Part shown: one piece after another, positions 25,675-33,595 of the stretch | Layout of the letters: each line of letters opens with the position of its first letter | Position numbering within the stretch: the stretch's first letter is position 1 | Assembly (NCBI RefSeq): GCF_014203955.1 | Contig: NZ_JACHKA010000001.1 | Coordinates: 3,565,001 to 3,629,000 of the forward strand | Source of the DNA: Sphingobium lignivorans | Lineage (GTDB): Bacteria; Pseudomonadota; Alphaproteobacteria; Sphingomonadales; Sphingomonadaceae | DNA: 64,000 nucleotides | Reading direction: 5' to 3' | The notes under the pieces: generated by a model | Databases searched by the model: none | What the model saw: only the letters and a program-made list of their open reading frames with translations | Told to the model about the DNA's origin: nothing | Translations under genes and position numbers: made by a program

Positions 25675-26132
25675 GCATCTCGATCGCCACCGTCATGGCC
25701 GAGGTCGGCCGGGCGCACGGCGTCACGGTCGAAGCGCTCCGCAGTGACGACAAGCACGCGGCCCTGTGCTGGCCGCGCCATGTCGCGATGTGGCTTGCCC
25801 GTGAACTGACCTCCAAGAGCCTCGTTCAGATCGCCCGGCAGTTCGGCCGGGCCGATCACACCACCGTGCGCAATGCCATCTTGCGCGTCGAGCGCGGGCG
25901 GGAAGCCGACGCGGACGTCCGCACGGAAACGGATGAGCTGCGGCATCGCATCGCCGGTTCGCTCGCCGCGACCAAGGTCAACGAACTGGCGGAGGAGCTG
26001 CTGGCCAAGCGCCCGGCGGACCGGTCGGTGAGCGGCCAGCTCGTCGGCCTCCTCTGCACCGAAATCCTGCGGCTCCAGGGCGAACTGAGCCGGTCCCAAC
26101 CCCACCAGATGAAGGAAACAGCACATGACTGA
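25671..26132 (+). CDS. DnaA domain IV-like HTH protein
   Basis: 153-residue protein whose first half matches the DNA-binding domain IV of DnaA: ALCWPRHVAMWLARELTSKS, then LVQIARQFGRADHTTVRNAI, equivalent to the DnaA signature around 'GxRDHTTVLHA' that contacts the DnaA box. The AAA+ domain of DnaA is absent. The second half is helical and unfamiliar. It lies directly after MuB with an ATGA overlap. It may bind DnaA boxes in the host origin or in phage DNA, thus steering replication or early transcription; that is inference. Confidence 0.85.
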   Translation: MSISIATVMAEVGRAHGVTVEALRSDDKHAALCWPRHVAMWLARELTSKSLVQIARQFGRADHTTVRNAILRVERGREADADVRTETDELRHRIAGSLAATKVNELAEELLAKRPADRSVSGQLVGLLCTEILRLQGELSRSQPHQMKETAHD

Positions 26133-26760
26133 TATCGGCACCGGCCGCCGCGAGATCGACGGCCAGACATACATGATCGACGGCAAGGGCGGCCTGATTC
26201 CGATCGGCGTCATCAAGGCGCAGGAGCAGCTGCAGGATGACCTCGTCCGCAAGATCGTGGGTTTCGCGATCCCGCTCTCCGAGCAGATCACGCGGTTCCG
26301 CGAGCATTGCCTTGAGGACGTCGACGGCTTCGTCGCGATGCTCGACCAGGAATATGGCGCCAAGCGCGGTGGGCGGAAGGGCAACCTCTCGTTCGTTTCC
26401 TATGACGGGCTGCTCAAGGTGGACGTGCAGGTCGGCGAAACGGTGAGCTTCGGCCCCGAGCTGCAGACCGCCAAGGAGCTTGTGGACGAGTGCCTGCGCG
26501 ACTGGACTGCCGACGCGCGCGAGCAGCTGCGCGCCGTCATCACCCGCGCATTCGATGTGGACGCGCAGGGGCGCATCAATCGCTACAACCTGACCTATCT
26601 GCTGCGGATGGAGATCGCCGACGAGCGCTGGCAGGAAGCCATGCGCGCCATCCGCGACAGCATGCGCGTCATCGGGTCCAAGCGCTACATCCGCATCTAC
26701 CGACGCGCCGCCAATGACGGCGCGTGGTCATCGATCAACCTCAACATGGCGGGTGCGTGA
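26125..26760 (+). CDS. DUF3164 family phage protein
   Basis: 211-residue protein of the DUF3164 family found in Mu-like phages. It shows the N-terminal GQTYMIDGKGGLIPIGVIKA, the central LVRKIVGFAIPLSEQITRFR and the RYNLTYLLRMEIADERWQEA to KRYIRIYRR C-terminal part. Function is not established; the gene is conserved in the semi-essential early region of Mu-like phages, so a role in host takeover is presumed. Overlaps upstream gene by 8 bp and the next by 1 bp (TGATG). Confidence 0.88.
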   Translation: MTDIGTGRREIDGQTYMIDGKGGLIPIGVIKAQEQLQDDLVRKIVGFAIPLSEQITRFREHCLEDVDGFVAMLDQEYGAKRGGRKGNLSFVSYDGLLKVDVQVGETVSFGPELQTAKELVDECLRDWTADAREQLRAVITRAFDVDAQGRINRYNLTYLLRMEIADERWQEAMRAIRDSMRVIGSKRYIRIYRRAANDGAWSSINLNMAGA

Positions 26761-27002
26761 TGGACGCGCCGGAGATCGCCGTCGGCACGGGTGTCGACAA
26801 TGAGGGCGTGAGCGTGGTGCGCCTCGTCATCGTATTCGACGGCGCGCAGCAGTGCGTCGTCGATCTGATGCCGGAGAATGCGCGCGGCATGGCGGCTATC
26901 CTCGCGGAAGCCGCTGCGCGTGCAGAGACAGAGGACGCTGAGAACACGCGCGTCGCTCAGCTCCTGCTCAACGATCTGGAACGCCGGGAGGGCGGGCTGT
27001 GA
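26760..27002 (+). CDS. Hypothetical early phage protein
   Basis: 80-residue acidic protein with beta-rich first half (VSVVRLVIVFDGAQQCVVDL) and helical second half. No family recognised. The start is in the TGATG overlap with DUF3164 and the stop overlaps the GTG of gemA. Confidence 0.65.
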   Translation: MDAPEIAVGTGVDNEGVSVVRLVIVFDGAQQCVVDLMPENARGMAAILAEAAARAETEDAENTRVAQLLLNDLERREGGL

Positions 27003-27688
27003 CCCGCGCCGTTGCCGCCCGCTTCGATCCTTCCACCCAGCATCGCCGGTCGCTCATCGCGAAGGTGCATGTGGCGCGCAAGGAGCTGGCGCTGGACGAT
27101 GACACCTATCGCGCCGTGCTCGCCGAAGTGACGGGGCGGACAAGCGCCGCCGATTGCGACGAGGCGCAGCTCGTCGCGCTGGTCGATCACTTCAGGCAGC
27201 GCGGTTTCGGTCCCAAGGTCCGCCGCGCCGGTGCGGCCAGGGCGGATCATCCCTCCGCCCGCAAGGCACGGGCGCTGTGGATCTCGCTGCACCAGCTCGG
27301 CGTCGTGCACAATGCATCGGAGCATGCGCTGGAAGCATTCGCGGCGCGCCAGCTCGGCTGCGAGCGCATGGCCTGGGCGCGGCAGTCCGAATGCTATCGG
27401 CTGATCGAGGCGCTCAAGGCCATGGCCGAGCGGGCGGGCTGGGCGCAGCGCGGGCCGGATGGCGAGGCGCTGCGCCTTGAGGCGCTGCACGAGGGGCTGT
27501 GCATGGCCATCCTCGGCAAGCTCAAGGCCGCCGGTGTCGCGCCCAAGACCATGACTCTGTCCAGTGCGATCTTTGCATTCGGGGGCATCCGTCCGGGTGC
27601 GCCATGGGGAATCGATTCTTATCCGGCGATTGCCGCCTCGTTCGGCGAGTGGCTGCGCCGGGCCGGACAAAGCACGGGAGAGGCGTGA
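26999..27688 (+). CDS. gemA: GemA/Mu gp16 family regulator
   Basis: 229-residue protein of the Gp16/GemA (DUF1018) family. The N-terminal region KVHVARKELALDDDTYRAVL and TGRTSAADCDEAQLVALVDH is diagnostic, followed by the basic linker and the C-terminal region LWISLHQLGVVHNASEHALE. In Mu, GemA affects host gyrase/DNA topology and gene expression early in infection. GTG 26999 start overlaps the previous stop. The C-terminal 60 residues (GKLKAAGVAPKTMTLSSAIF) are longer than in Mu. Confidence 0.85.
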   Translation: MTRAVAARFDPSTQHRRSLIAKVHVARKELALDDDTYRAVLAEVTGRTSAADCDEAQLVALVDHFRQRGFGPKVRRAGAARADHPSARKARALWISLHQLGVVHNASEHALEAFAARQLGCERMAWARQSECYRLIEALKAMAERAGWAQRGPDGEALRLEALHEGLCMAILGKLKAAGVAPKTMTLSSAIFAFGGIRPGAPWGIDSYPAIAASFGEWLRRAGQSTGEA

Positions 27689-28002
27689 TGACACTGGCCA
27701 ACGCGATTGCGCGGATGGAGCGCGTGCTGATCGACCATGGCAAGGCGACCGCCAACCTGCGGGCCGATACCGACTATGACGCCTGGTGGAGCGCCCGGAA
27801 GGCAGTCGACAAGATGAGCACGGACGCGCTGACCTCAGCCGGAGCGGCGGTGACGTCGGACTGGCGCGGCGCCGCGATCCGGCTGGCGGGCGTCCGGTCG
27901 ACGAGCACGTGCGGCCTGCGCGGCGCGATGACCAACTGGCTGCGGCTGGCGCGCGATCGGCATGCCCGGCAGCAGCTCGAAGACTTCGGCAAGGCCGACT
28001 GA
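27688..28002 (+). CDS. Hypothetical phage protein
   Basis: 104 residues, basic and helical (TLANAIARMERVLIDHGKAT; NWLRLARDRHARQQLEDFG). No family recognised. Starts in the TGATG overlap with gemA and ends 2 bases before the proposed start of mor. Confidence 0.65.
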   Translation: MTLANAIARMERVLIDHGKATANLRADTDYDAWWSARKAVDKMSTDALTSAGAAVTSDWRGAAIRLAGVRSTSTCGLRGAMTNWLRLARDRHARQQLEDFGKAD

Positions 28003-28004
28003 CC

Positions 28005-28397
28005 TTGACCACCGCGCGCGCCTTGCTCCCGGGTGTCCTCGCCGAGATCGCCGACGTGGCGGGCGAGGACGCCGCGCGCGCGATCCTTGACGAACATGCC
28101 GGGCAGCGCATCTATCTCCCGGCTGCGCCCAGGCCTGACCACTGGCTCTGCGCGCTGATCGGCCACGACCAGGCCGTCGCCGTGTGCGACCGGCTCACGG
28201 CGGGCGTGGCGCATATCGTGATCGAAATCCCTCTCGCCGATCGCGGCACTGCCCGGCAGCTGCAGGCGCGGATCGACCAGATGATCCGCGAGGGAAAGTC
28301 GGAGAGTGACATCGTGCGCGCAACGCGGGTAAGCGTGCGGACGGTCCGCCGCCGCCGCGCCCGAATCAGGGACGATCGGCAGCACGTCCTTTTCTGA
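28005..28397 (+). CDS. mor: Mor-family middle/late transcription activator
   Basis: 130-residue activator. The dimerisation region (LLPGVLAEIADVAGEDAARA, ILDEHAGQRIYLP) and C-terminal HTH (DQMIREGKSESDIVRATRVS, VRTVRRRRAR) are typical of Mor/C proteins of Mu-like phages, which bind a dyad upstream of -35-less promoters and recruit RNA polymerase. No ATG is near: I use TTG 28005. An 18-bp perfect dyad lies 26 bp past its stop, ahead of the lysis genes, and a near copy precedes the capsid gene, so Mor may switch on both. Confidence 0.88.
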   Translation: MTTARALLPGVLAEIADVAGEDAARAILDEHAGQRIYLPAAPRPDHWLCALIGHDQAVAVCDRLTAGVAHIVIEIPLADRGTARQLQARIDQMIREGKSESDIVRATRVSVRTVRRRRARIRDDRQHVLF

Positions 28398-28422
28398 TCC
28401 GGCCCCGGCCCCGGCGCCCTTC

Positions 28423-28440
28423 TGCGGCCAGCTGGCCGCA
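28423..28440. promoter_or_regulatory. 18-bp perfect dyad before lysis genes (candidate Mor site)
   Basis: TGCGGCCAGCTGGCCGCA is a perfect palindrome just after mor. It is preceded by GATCCGGCC and followed by ATGTCAGCAGCCCCGCCACAT. The same blocks (GATCCGGCC, TGCGG-C-AGCTGGCCGCA with one change, ATGTC-GCA-CCCC) occur before the major capsid gene at 35270-35330. This is what shared Mor-dependent promoters would look like. Confidence 0.6.
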
Positions 28441-28475
28441 TGTCAGCAGCCCCGCCACATCGCCAGAACGGCGGC

Positions 28476-28973
28476 ATGGCCGACAGCTCATCCTCCTCCC
28501 CATCGATGTCGTCCGCCGCCCTCCCGCTGGGGCTGACGGCAGCCGTCGTCACCGCGTCCGTCGCATTCATCGCGCCGTGGGAAGGAACCAGGCTCGTGCC
28601 TTATCGGGACCTTGCGGGCGTCTGGACGGTCTGCAGCGGCGAGACGCGGGTGGAGATGCGCCGTTACAGCCGGGCGGAGTGCGACACGATGCTGCGCACC
28701 GCCGTCTCCGAGACCTACGGTCAATGCGTGCTCAAGGCCGTTCCCGGCCTCCGGCGCCGGCCGGACCAACTCGTCGCATCCATCTCGCTTGCCTACAATA
28801 TCGGCTGCGATGCGTTCGAGCGCTCCACGGCCGCCCGGCGCTTCAATGCCGGGGACTGGAAGGCCGGCTGCAATGCCTTCACCAAGTGGGTCTACTCTGC
28901 GGGCAAGCGCGTCCAGGGCCTCGTCAACCGCCGTGAGGCCGAGCGCAAGCTGTGCCTGAAAGGGCTCTCATGA
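28476..28973 (+). CDS. Phage endolysin, GH24 lysozyme with N-terminal membrane segment
   Basis: Muramidase of 165 residues (177 if ATG 28440 is used) that cleaves peptidoglycan glycan strands at lysis. A Ser-rich N-terminus and a hydrophobic segment (LPLGLTAAVVTASVAFIA) form a signal or signal-anchor-release helix. The catalytic GH24 triad E-x8-D-x5-T is intact (PWEGTRLVPYRDLAGVWT). The C-terminal LVASISLAYNIGCDAFERST and NRREAERKLC fit T4-like/R21 lysozymes. No separate holin is evident, which fits a SAR endolysin or a pinholin elsewhere. The start is uncertain because the upstream ATG overlaps the proposed Mor dyad. Confidence 0.9.
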   Translation: MADSSSSSPSMSSAALPLGLTAAVVTASVAFIAPWEGTRLVPYRDLAGVWTVCSGETRVEMRRYSRAECDTMLRTAVSETYGQCVLKAVPGLRRRPDQLVASISLAYNIGCDAFERSTAARRFNAGDWKAGCNAFTKWVYSAGKRVQGLVNRREAERKLCLKGLS

Positions 28974-29518
28974 GCCTTGCAACGCTTTCCCGCTTCTGGT
29001 GGGCGCTGCCCTTGCTGGCGCTGCTGGGCACCAACGCGCTCACCCGCTGCACGCTGGCTGACCGGACGCGCGCGCTGAGCGACGAGCGCAAGGCCCATGG
29101 GCAGACTGCCGTGGACCTTGCGGCCGAGCGCGCGGCCCACAAGCAGAGCGTCGCCAACTACCGCGCCGCCGCCGAGACGGCACGCGCCCAGGACGCTGCG
29201 AACAAGGCGCGGGTGGAGCGCGAACAGGCCACCATCAACCGGGAGACCGTCGATGATTATGAAGCTCGCCTTGCCGCTGCTCGCGCTCTTGCCGAGCGCC
29301 TGCGCGCGGACCGCGCCGCCAGCGCCCGTGCCGGCAGTGCCCCAGTCGCGCCAGTGCCCGGCACCGGCCAGTCCGCCGGCCGAGCTGATGAAGCGACCTG
29401 CGAAGATCGACTTCCTTTCGCCGACGCGCTGACCGCCACCGAGCAGGCCATCCAGCTCGATGCGCTCATCAGCTGGGTCCAGCGCCAGACGGCGGTGGAC
29501 GTGGGCGGAGAGCACTGA
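28970..29518 (+). CDS. Rz: i-spanin, Rz-like
   Basis: 182-residue inner-membrane spanin subunit. The N-terminal transmembrane segment (FWWALPLLALLGTNALTR) leads into a long periplasmic coiled coil rich in Ala/Glu/Arg (SDERKAHGQTAVDLAAERAA...) and a C-terminal Gly/Ala/Pro-rich linker. It works with the o-spanin encoded inside it to fuse inner and outer membranes in the last step of lysis. ATGA overlap with the endolysin gene. Length is about 30 residues above lambda Rz. Confidence 0.85.
   Translation: MSLATLSRFWWALPLLALLGTNALTRCTLADRTRALSDERKAHGQTAVDLAAERAAHKQSVANYRAAAETARAQDAANKARVEREQATINRETVDDYEARLAAARALAERLRADRAASARAGSAPVAPVPGTGQSAGRADEATCEDRLPFADALTATEQAIQLDALISWVQRQTAVDVGGEH
29253..29432 (+). 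CDS. Rz1: o-spanin lipoprotein, Rz1-like, nested in Rz
   Basis: 59-residue lipoprotein in the +1 frame wholly inside Rz. The signal peptide MIMKLALPLLALLPSACART ends with lipobox LPSAC, so the mature protein begins at the lipidated Cys. The mature part is proline-rich (APPAPVPAVPQ, APASPPAELMKRP), as in Rz1. This nested layout is the classical lambda Rz/Rz1 design. ATG 29253 is one of two Met codons (MIM); either is possible. Confidence 0.85.
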   Translation: MIMKLALPLLALLPSACARTAPPAPVPAVPQSRQCPAPASPPAELMKRPAKIDFLSPTR

Positions 29519-29742
29519 TGCGGGCCGGCGAGCGCGCGATCGAGCATGCCGAGGCGATGGTGGCGCTGGAGCGCGACGTCGCCATTTCCCGCATCCGCCG
29601 CGCCATCGGCGAGCCCGGATCGCGCCATTGCGCGACATGCGGCGAGGCAATCGAGCCGGAGCGCCGGGCCGCCATGCCCTCCGCCCGGCGCTGCACGGAC
29701 TGTCAGGAGGGCCACGAGCGGGCCGGAAAGCGGGGATGGTAG
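29518..29742 (+). CDS. TraR/DksA-type zinc-finger protein
   Basis: 74-residue protein with the C-terminal C4 zinc finger of the TraR/DksA family: HCATCGEAIEPERRAAMPSA, then RRCTDCQ, preceded by one helix (ALERDVAISRIRRAIGEPGS). It lacks the long DksA coiled coil, so like TraR it may enter the RNA polymerase secondary channel and alter host transcription without ppGpp. The gene sits between the spanins and DUF2730, its usual place in Mu-like genomes. Confidence 0.87.
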   Translation: MRAGERAIEHAEAMVALERDVAISRIRRAIGEPGSRHCATCGEAIEPERRAAMPSARRCTDCQEGHERAGKRGW

Positions 29743-29743
29743 G

Positions 29744-30070
29744 ATGGACTTCGAGGTGAGCATGCGACTGCTGACGGCAGCGGCCGTGATGCTGGGCATC
29801 ATCAATACGATCGCCGTGTGGATGCAATGGGGCCGGCGCGAGCTGACCACCAAGGTGGAAGGCATCCGCGAAACGCTCGACGAGCAGGACGGCCGCATCC
29901 AGGCGATCGAGAGCGAACTCAAGCATCTGCCGAGCAAGCAGGACGTCCATGACCTGAAGATCAGCGTGACCGAGATGAGCGGCAAGCTGGGGGCCTTCGA
30001 CACGGAGCTGGGCAGCGTCGGGCGGACGGTGCGGCGGATCGAGGATCATCTGCTGGGGACGAAGCCATGA
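29744..30070 (+). CDS. DUF2730 family phage membrane protein
   Basis: 108 residues: one transmembrane segment (LLTAAAVMLGIINTIAVWMQ), then a coiled-coil region (GIRETLDEQDGRIQAIESEL; LPSKQDVHDLKISVTEMSGK). The DUF2730 pattern is typical of Mu-like phages between lysis and terminase genes. Function is unestablished; a role in lysis or membrane attachment is inferred. ATGA overlap with the next gene. Confidence 0.82.
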   Translation: MDFEVSMRLLTAAAVMLGIINTIAVWMQWGRRELTTKVEGIRETLDEQDGRIQAIESELKHLPSKQDVHDLKISVTEMSGKLGAFDTELGSVGRTVRRIEDHLLGTKP

Positions 30071-30363
30071 GCTATTCGGACGCGATCACGGCCGACGCAC
30101 GTCTGTGCATCCTCAAGGAACTGGCGCGGCAGGTCGATGGGCGGCTCAACGAGGTCGGGCTCACCCATGTGCTTGATGCCTTCGGCATCCGGCGGCCGCG
30201 CAGCTGGGTCCGCACCCAGCTCCTCGCGCTCGACCAGCTCGGCGCGGTCAAGGTGACCGAGCTGGGCACGGTGATGGTCGCCAGCCTGACGAAGCTCGGC
30301 CGGGACCATGTGGAGCGCCGCCAGATCGTCGACGGCGTCGCGCGCCCCTCGGACGAGGACTGA
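30067..30363 (+). CDS. VpaChn25_0724-like phage protein
   Basis: 98-residue winged-helix-like protein (ARLCILKELARQVDGRLNEV; LTHVLDAFGIRRPRSWVRTQ; LLALDQLGAVKVTELG). The pattern fits the small HTH family found upstream of the DUF3486 small terminase in Mu-like phages. Presumed DNA-binding; whether regulatory or packaging is unknown. Confidence 0.8.
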   Translation: MSYSDAITADARLCILKELARQVDGRLNEVGLTHVLDAFGIRRPRSWVRTQLLALDQLGAVKVTELGTVMVASLTKLGRDHVERRQIVDGVARPSDED

Positions 30364-30366
30364 GCT

Positions 30367-30939
30367 GTGGGCGGAGATCGCCGCGACGGGCGCGGCCGTC
30401 TCAGCTCGGTCGACATGCTGCCGGAGGAGGCGGAGCCGGACATCGTCTGGGCGATGGAACAACTGCGCGAACGGCAAATGCCCAGCAATGCGATCCTTTC
30501 CGAGTTCAATGCCCGCCTCGCCGATCGCGGGATCGCCGGCATCTCGAAGTCGGCCTGGGGACGCTATGCCATCCGAAAGGCGCTCCAGTTCCGCAAGCAG
30601 GACGAGGTCCGGCGCATTTCCGGCGATCTCGTTGCCTCACTCGGGACGAAGGGGGCCGACGAGCTGACAGTGATGGTCGGCGAGATGATCAAGCTGCGCC
30701 TCTTCGAGCTGCTCGAAGGCGGCGCACTGGATGCCAAGGGCAGCATGGAGGCTGCCCGGGCACTCCAGTCGAGCGTCAATGCGCAGAAGGCCTCGGCCGA
30801 ACACCGGCGGCGGCTGGAAGAAATGCGCAAGCAGGTCACCGAGGCGATCGACAAGGTCGCGGATAGCGCCCCGGGTGTGGATGCCGAACAGCTGCTCAAG
30901 CGCATCCGCGAAGACGTCTACGGGATCTTCCAGAAATGA
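30367..30939 (+). CDS. DUF3486 protein, putative small terminase (Mu gp27-like)
   Basis: 190 residues, GTG start. The N-terminal GRGRLSSVDMLPEEAEPDIV is the diagnostic start of Mu gp27/DUF3486, then an HTH-like part (MPSNAILSEFNARLADRGIA, GISKSAWGRYAI) and a long helical C-terminal half (AHRRLEEM-like KQVTEAIDKVAD). It should recognise phage DNA ends and load the large terminase. Overlaps the TerL gene by ATGA. Confidence 0.87.
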   Translation: MGGDRRDGRGRLSSVDMLPEEAEPDIVWAMEQLRERQMPSNAILSEFNARLADRGIAGISKSAWGRYAIRKALQFRKQDEVRRISGDLVASLGTKGADELTVMVGEMIKLRLFELLEGGALDAKGSMEAARALQSSVNAQKASAEHRRRLEEMRKQVTEAIDKVADSAPGVDAEQLLKRIREDVYGIFQK

Positions 30940-32255
30940 GCGGGCCGGCCGTTCCGCTCTATGGCTATCAGCAGCGCTGGTTCCTCGACCGGAGCCGGTT
31001 CAAGCTGGGCAAGTTCGCGCGTCAGACCGGCAAGACATTCACGACCACGCTGGAGATCGCGGACGATGCGTTCGAGCATGCACTGCAGAGCCGCCGTACC
31101 CGCTGGGTGATACTCTCGCGCGGCGAGCGGCAAGCGCGCGAAGCCATGAACGAAGGCATCTATCCGCACTGCAAGGCCTATGGACTGGCGATACAGGCCT
31201 CGGAGTTCGACTGGCAGGGAGACACCGGCAGCTACAGGGCGCTGGAGGTCTCCCTCCCGGGTGGGTCGCGCATAACAGCGCTACCGGCAAATCCCGACAC
31301 GGCGCGCGGCTTCTCGTCCAATGTGTTCCTGGACGAGTTCGCTTTCCACAAGGATAGCGATGCGATCTGGAAGGCGTTGTTCCCCGTTATTTCGGCGGGC
31401 TGGAAGCTACGCATCACGTCCACGCCCAACGGCAAGTCCGGCAAGTTCTACGAGCTGGACACGGCCAACGACACGACCTGGTCGCGCCATGTCGTCGACA
31501 TCTATCAGGCCGTCGCGGACGGACTGCCTCGCGACATCGATCAGCTGCGGTCCGGCATCGCCGACGAAGATGCCTGGGCGCAGGAGTATGAGCTGAAATA
31601 TCTGGACGAGGCGAGCGCCTGGCTCTCCTACGACCTGATTGCATCGTGCGAGGACGCCGACGCGGGCAGGCCGGACCTCTACCAGGGCGGTCCCTGCTTT
31701 GTCGGCCGCGACATTGGCCGTCGCAACGACCTCCACGTCATCACCGTGGATGAGCTGATCGGCGACGTGCTCTGGGAGCGCGAACGCATTGAGCAGAAGC
31801 GCGCGACCTTCGCCGACATGGACATGGCGTTCGATGACGTGATGGCGCGCTACAATGTCGCGCGGGCCTGCATCGATCAGACGGGCATGGGTGAAAAAGT
31901 CGTTGAGGATGCGCAGCGGCGCTATGGCGGCCGGGTGGAAGGCGTGCTGTTCACCAGCGCGTCCAAACTGATCATGGCGACCGAGGGCAAGCAGCGCTTC
32001 GAAGACAGGCGCTGCCGCATCCCGGCGGGCGACGTCCCTTACCGCGCGGACCTCCACAAGCTGCGGAAGATCTCCGGCCCGACCGGCACACCCCGCTTCG
32101 TCGCAGAACGCGACGAGGATCACGCTGACCGCACCTGGGCGAAGTTCCTGGCCTTCAATGCAGCGGCAGGCATGAACGGCGCCCGCTGGAAACCCCTCTC
32201 AGGCCAGCCTTCGGCACCCCGCAGCGATCTCGACAGGAACTGGATTCCCGCATGA
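30936..32255 (+). CDS. Terminase large subunit (Mu gp28-like)
   Basis: 439-residue DNA-packaging motor. The ATPase half has a deviant Walker A in FARQTGKTFTT near residue 29 and Walker B with catalytic Glu in VFLDEFAFH near 132. The RNase-H-like nuclease half begins at FVGRDIGRRNDLHVITV (first metal-binding Asp), with more acidic ligands in ARACIDQTGMGEKVV. In Mu-like phages it makes headful cuts that include host DNA. Overlaps the portal gene by 4 bp. Confidence 0.92.
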   Translation: MSGPAVPLYGYQQRWFLDRSRFKLGKFARQTGKTFTTTLEIADDAFEHALQSRRTRWVILSRGERQAREAMNEGIYPHCKAYGLAIQASEFDWQGDTGSYRALEVSLPGGSRITALPANPDTARGFSSNVFLDEFAFHKDSDAIWKALFPVISAGWKLRITSTPNGKSGKFYELDTANDTTWSRHVVDIYQAVADGLPRDIDQLRSGIADEDAWAQEYELKYLDEASAWLSYDLIASCEDADAGRPDLYQGGPCFVGRDIGRRNDLHVITVDELIGDVLWERERIEQKRATFADMDMAFDDVMARYNVARACIDQTGMGEKVVEDAQRRYGGRVEGVLFTSASKLIMATEGKQRFEDRRCRIPAGDVPYRADLHKLRKISGPTGTPRFVAERDEDHADRTWAKFLAFNAAAGMNGARWKPLSGQPSAPRSDLDRNWIPA

Positions 32256-33595
32256 TGAAATGGTTCACCAAGGCGATCGGCGCGATCGGCGCGATGCGTC
32301 ATCCGGGCCGGCCCTCCGGTCTCTGGGGCACGCTTCTGCGCGGGACCCGGTTCGACTATCGCCGTGCGATCGGCGACGGGCTGGACAGCAGCGTGGTCAC
32401 CGCGCCGATCCGCTGGGTGCAGCGCGCGCTGCCCGAGGCGCGGCTGACCGTCCAGAGGCGCAAGCGCAACGGCGCGAGCGAGGAGCTGGCCGATCACCCG
32501 ATGCTGGCGCTCATCCAGCGGCCGAACGCCCATTATGGCGACATCGCGCTCTGGGGCGGAACGGTGTTGAGCTGGTATCTGGACGGCAACGCCTACTGGA
32601 TCATCGTGCGCAACGGCGTGGGCCGTCCGGTCGAACTCTGGTATGTGCCGCACTGGATGATGGAGCCGCGCTGGCCGGAGGATGGCAGCGGCTTCATCTC
32701 CCACTATCGCTACTCACCCGGCGGCGGCCACGCGCCGATCGACGTGCCGTTCGAGGACGTGGTGCATTTCCGGGACGGCATCAACCCGCGCAACACCCGC
32801 AAGGGCCTCGCCGCGCTGGACGGCGTCATCCGCGAGATCTTCATGGATCTCGAGTCCAGCAACTTCGTCGCATCGCTCCTGCGCAACATGGGCGTGCCGG
32901 GCGTCGTCATCTCGCCCAAGGGCGGCGCCATGCCGGCGCCCGAGGACGTCGAAGCCACCAAGGCCTGGTTTCAGGAAACCTTCTCCGGCGATGGGCGCGG
33001 CCGGCCACTCGTCATGGGCGCGCCCACGGACGTGCAGCCCTATGGCTTCAACCCGCAGCAGATGAACATGGGCGAGGCGCGCGACATCGCCGAGGAACGC
33101 GTCTGCGCCTGCGTGGGCATCCCGGCCGCCGTCGTCGGCTTCGGCGCCGGCCTGCAGACGGCCAAGGTCGGCGCGACGATGGTGGAGCTGCACAAGATCG
33201 CCTGGCTGAACGGGGTGCTGCCGCTCGGCCGGGCCCTGGTCGACGAGCTGAAGCGATCCCTGCTGCCGCAGTTCGGCAACGCGGCCGGGCTCGAAGTCAG
33301 GTGGAACACGGACGATGTGCCGGCGCTGCAGGAGGATGAGGATAAGCAGGCCACCCGCTGGGGCGCGATGCTCGGCAGCGGCGGCATCACCGTGTTCGAG
33401 TACCGGACGGCTCTCGGCATCGACGCGGATGACAGCCACCGGATCTACCTGCGGCCGATCTCCATGATCGAGGTGCCCGAAGGGGCGCCACCGCGCATGC
33501 CCACGCCGGCCGAGCCGGAGCCCGAGCCTCGCCAGCAGGAGCCGGATGAAGAAGACGACGATCCCGACGCCCCGCCGGCAAGGGCTGCCGCATGA
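32252..33595 (+). CDS. HK97-type portal protein
   Basis: 447-residue portal that forms the packaging vertex. Core features of the HK97-type portal family are seen: SSVVTAPIRWVQRALPEARL, YLDGNAYWIIVRNGVGRPVE, the VVHFRDGINPRNTRKGLAAL motif and ERVCACVGIPAAVVGFGAGL. The C-terminus is a Pro/Glu/Asp-rich tail (EPEPEPRQQEPDEEDDD). Mu itself uses a DUF935 portal, so the head module here was exchanged. Overlaps TerL and the next gene by 4 bp each. Confidence 0.92.
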   Translation: MMKWFTKAIGAIGAMRHPGRPSGLWGTLLRGTRFDYRRAIGDGLDSSVVTAPIRWVQRALPEARLTVQRRKRNGASEELADHPMLALIQRPNAHYGDIALWGGTVLSWYLDGNAYWIIVRNGVGRPVELWYVPHWMMEPRWPEDGSGFISHYRYSPGGGHAPIDVPFEDVVHFRDGINPRNTRKGLAALDGVIREIFMDLESSNFVASLLRNMGVPGVVISPKGGAMPAPEDVEATKAWFQETFSGDGRGRPLVMGAPTDVQPYGFNPQQMNMGEARDIAEERVCACVGIPAAVVGFGAGLQTAKVGATMVELHKIAWLNGVLPLGRALVDELKRSLLPQFGNAAGLEVRWNTDDVPALQEDEDKQATRWGAMLGSGGITVFEYRTALGIDADDSHRIYLRPISMIEVPEGAPPRMPTPAEPEPEPRQQEPDEEDDDPDAPPARAAA

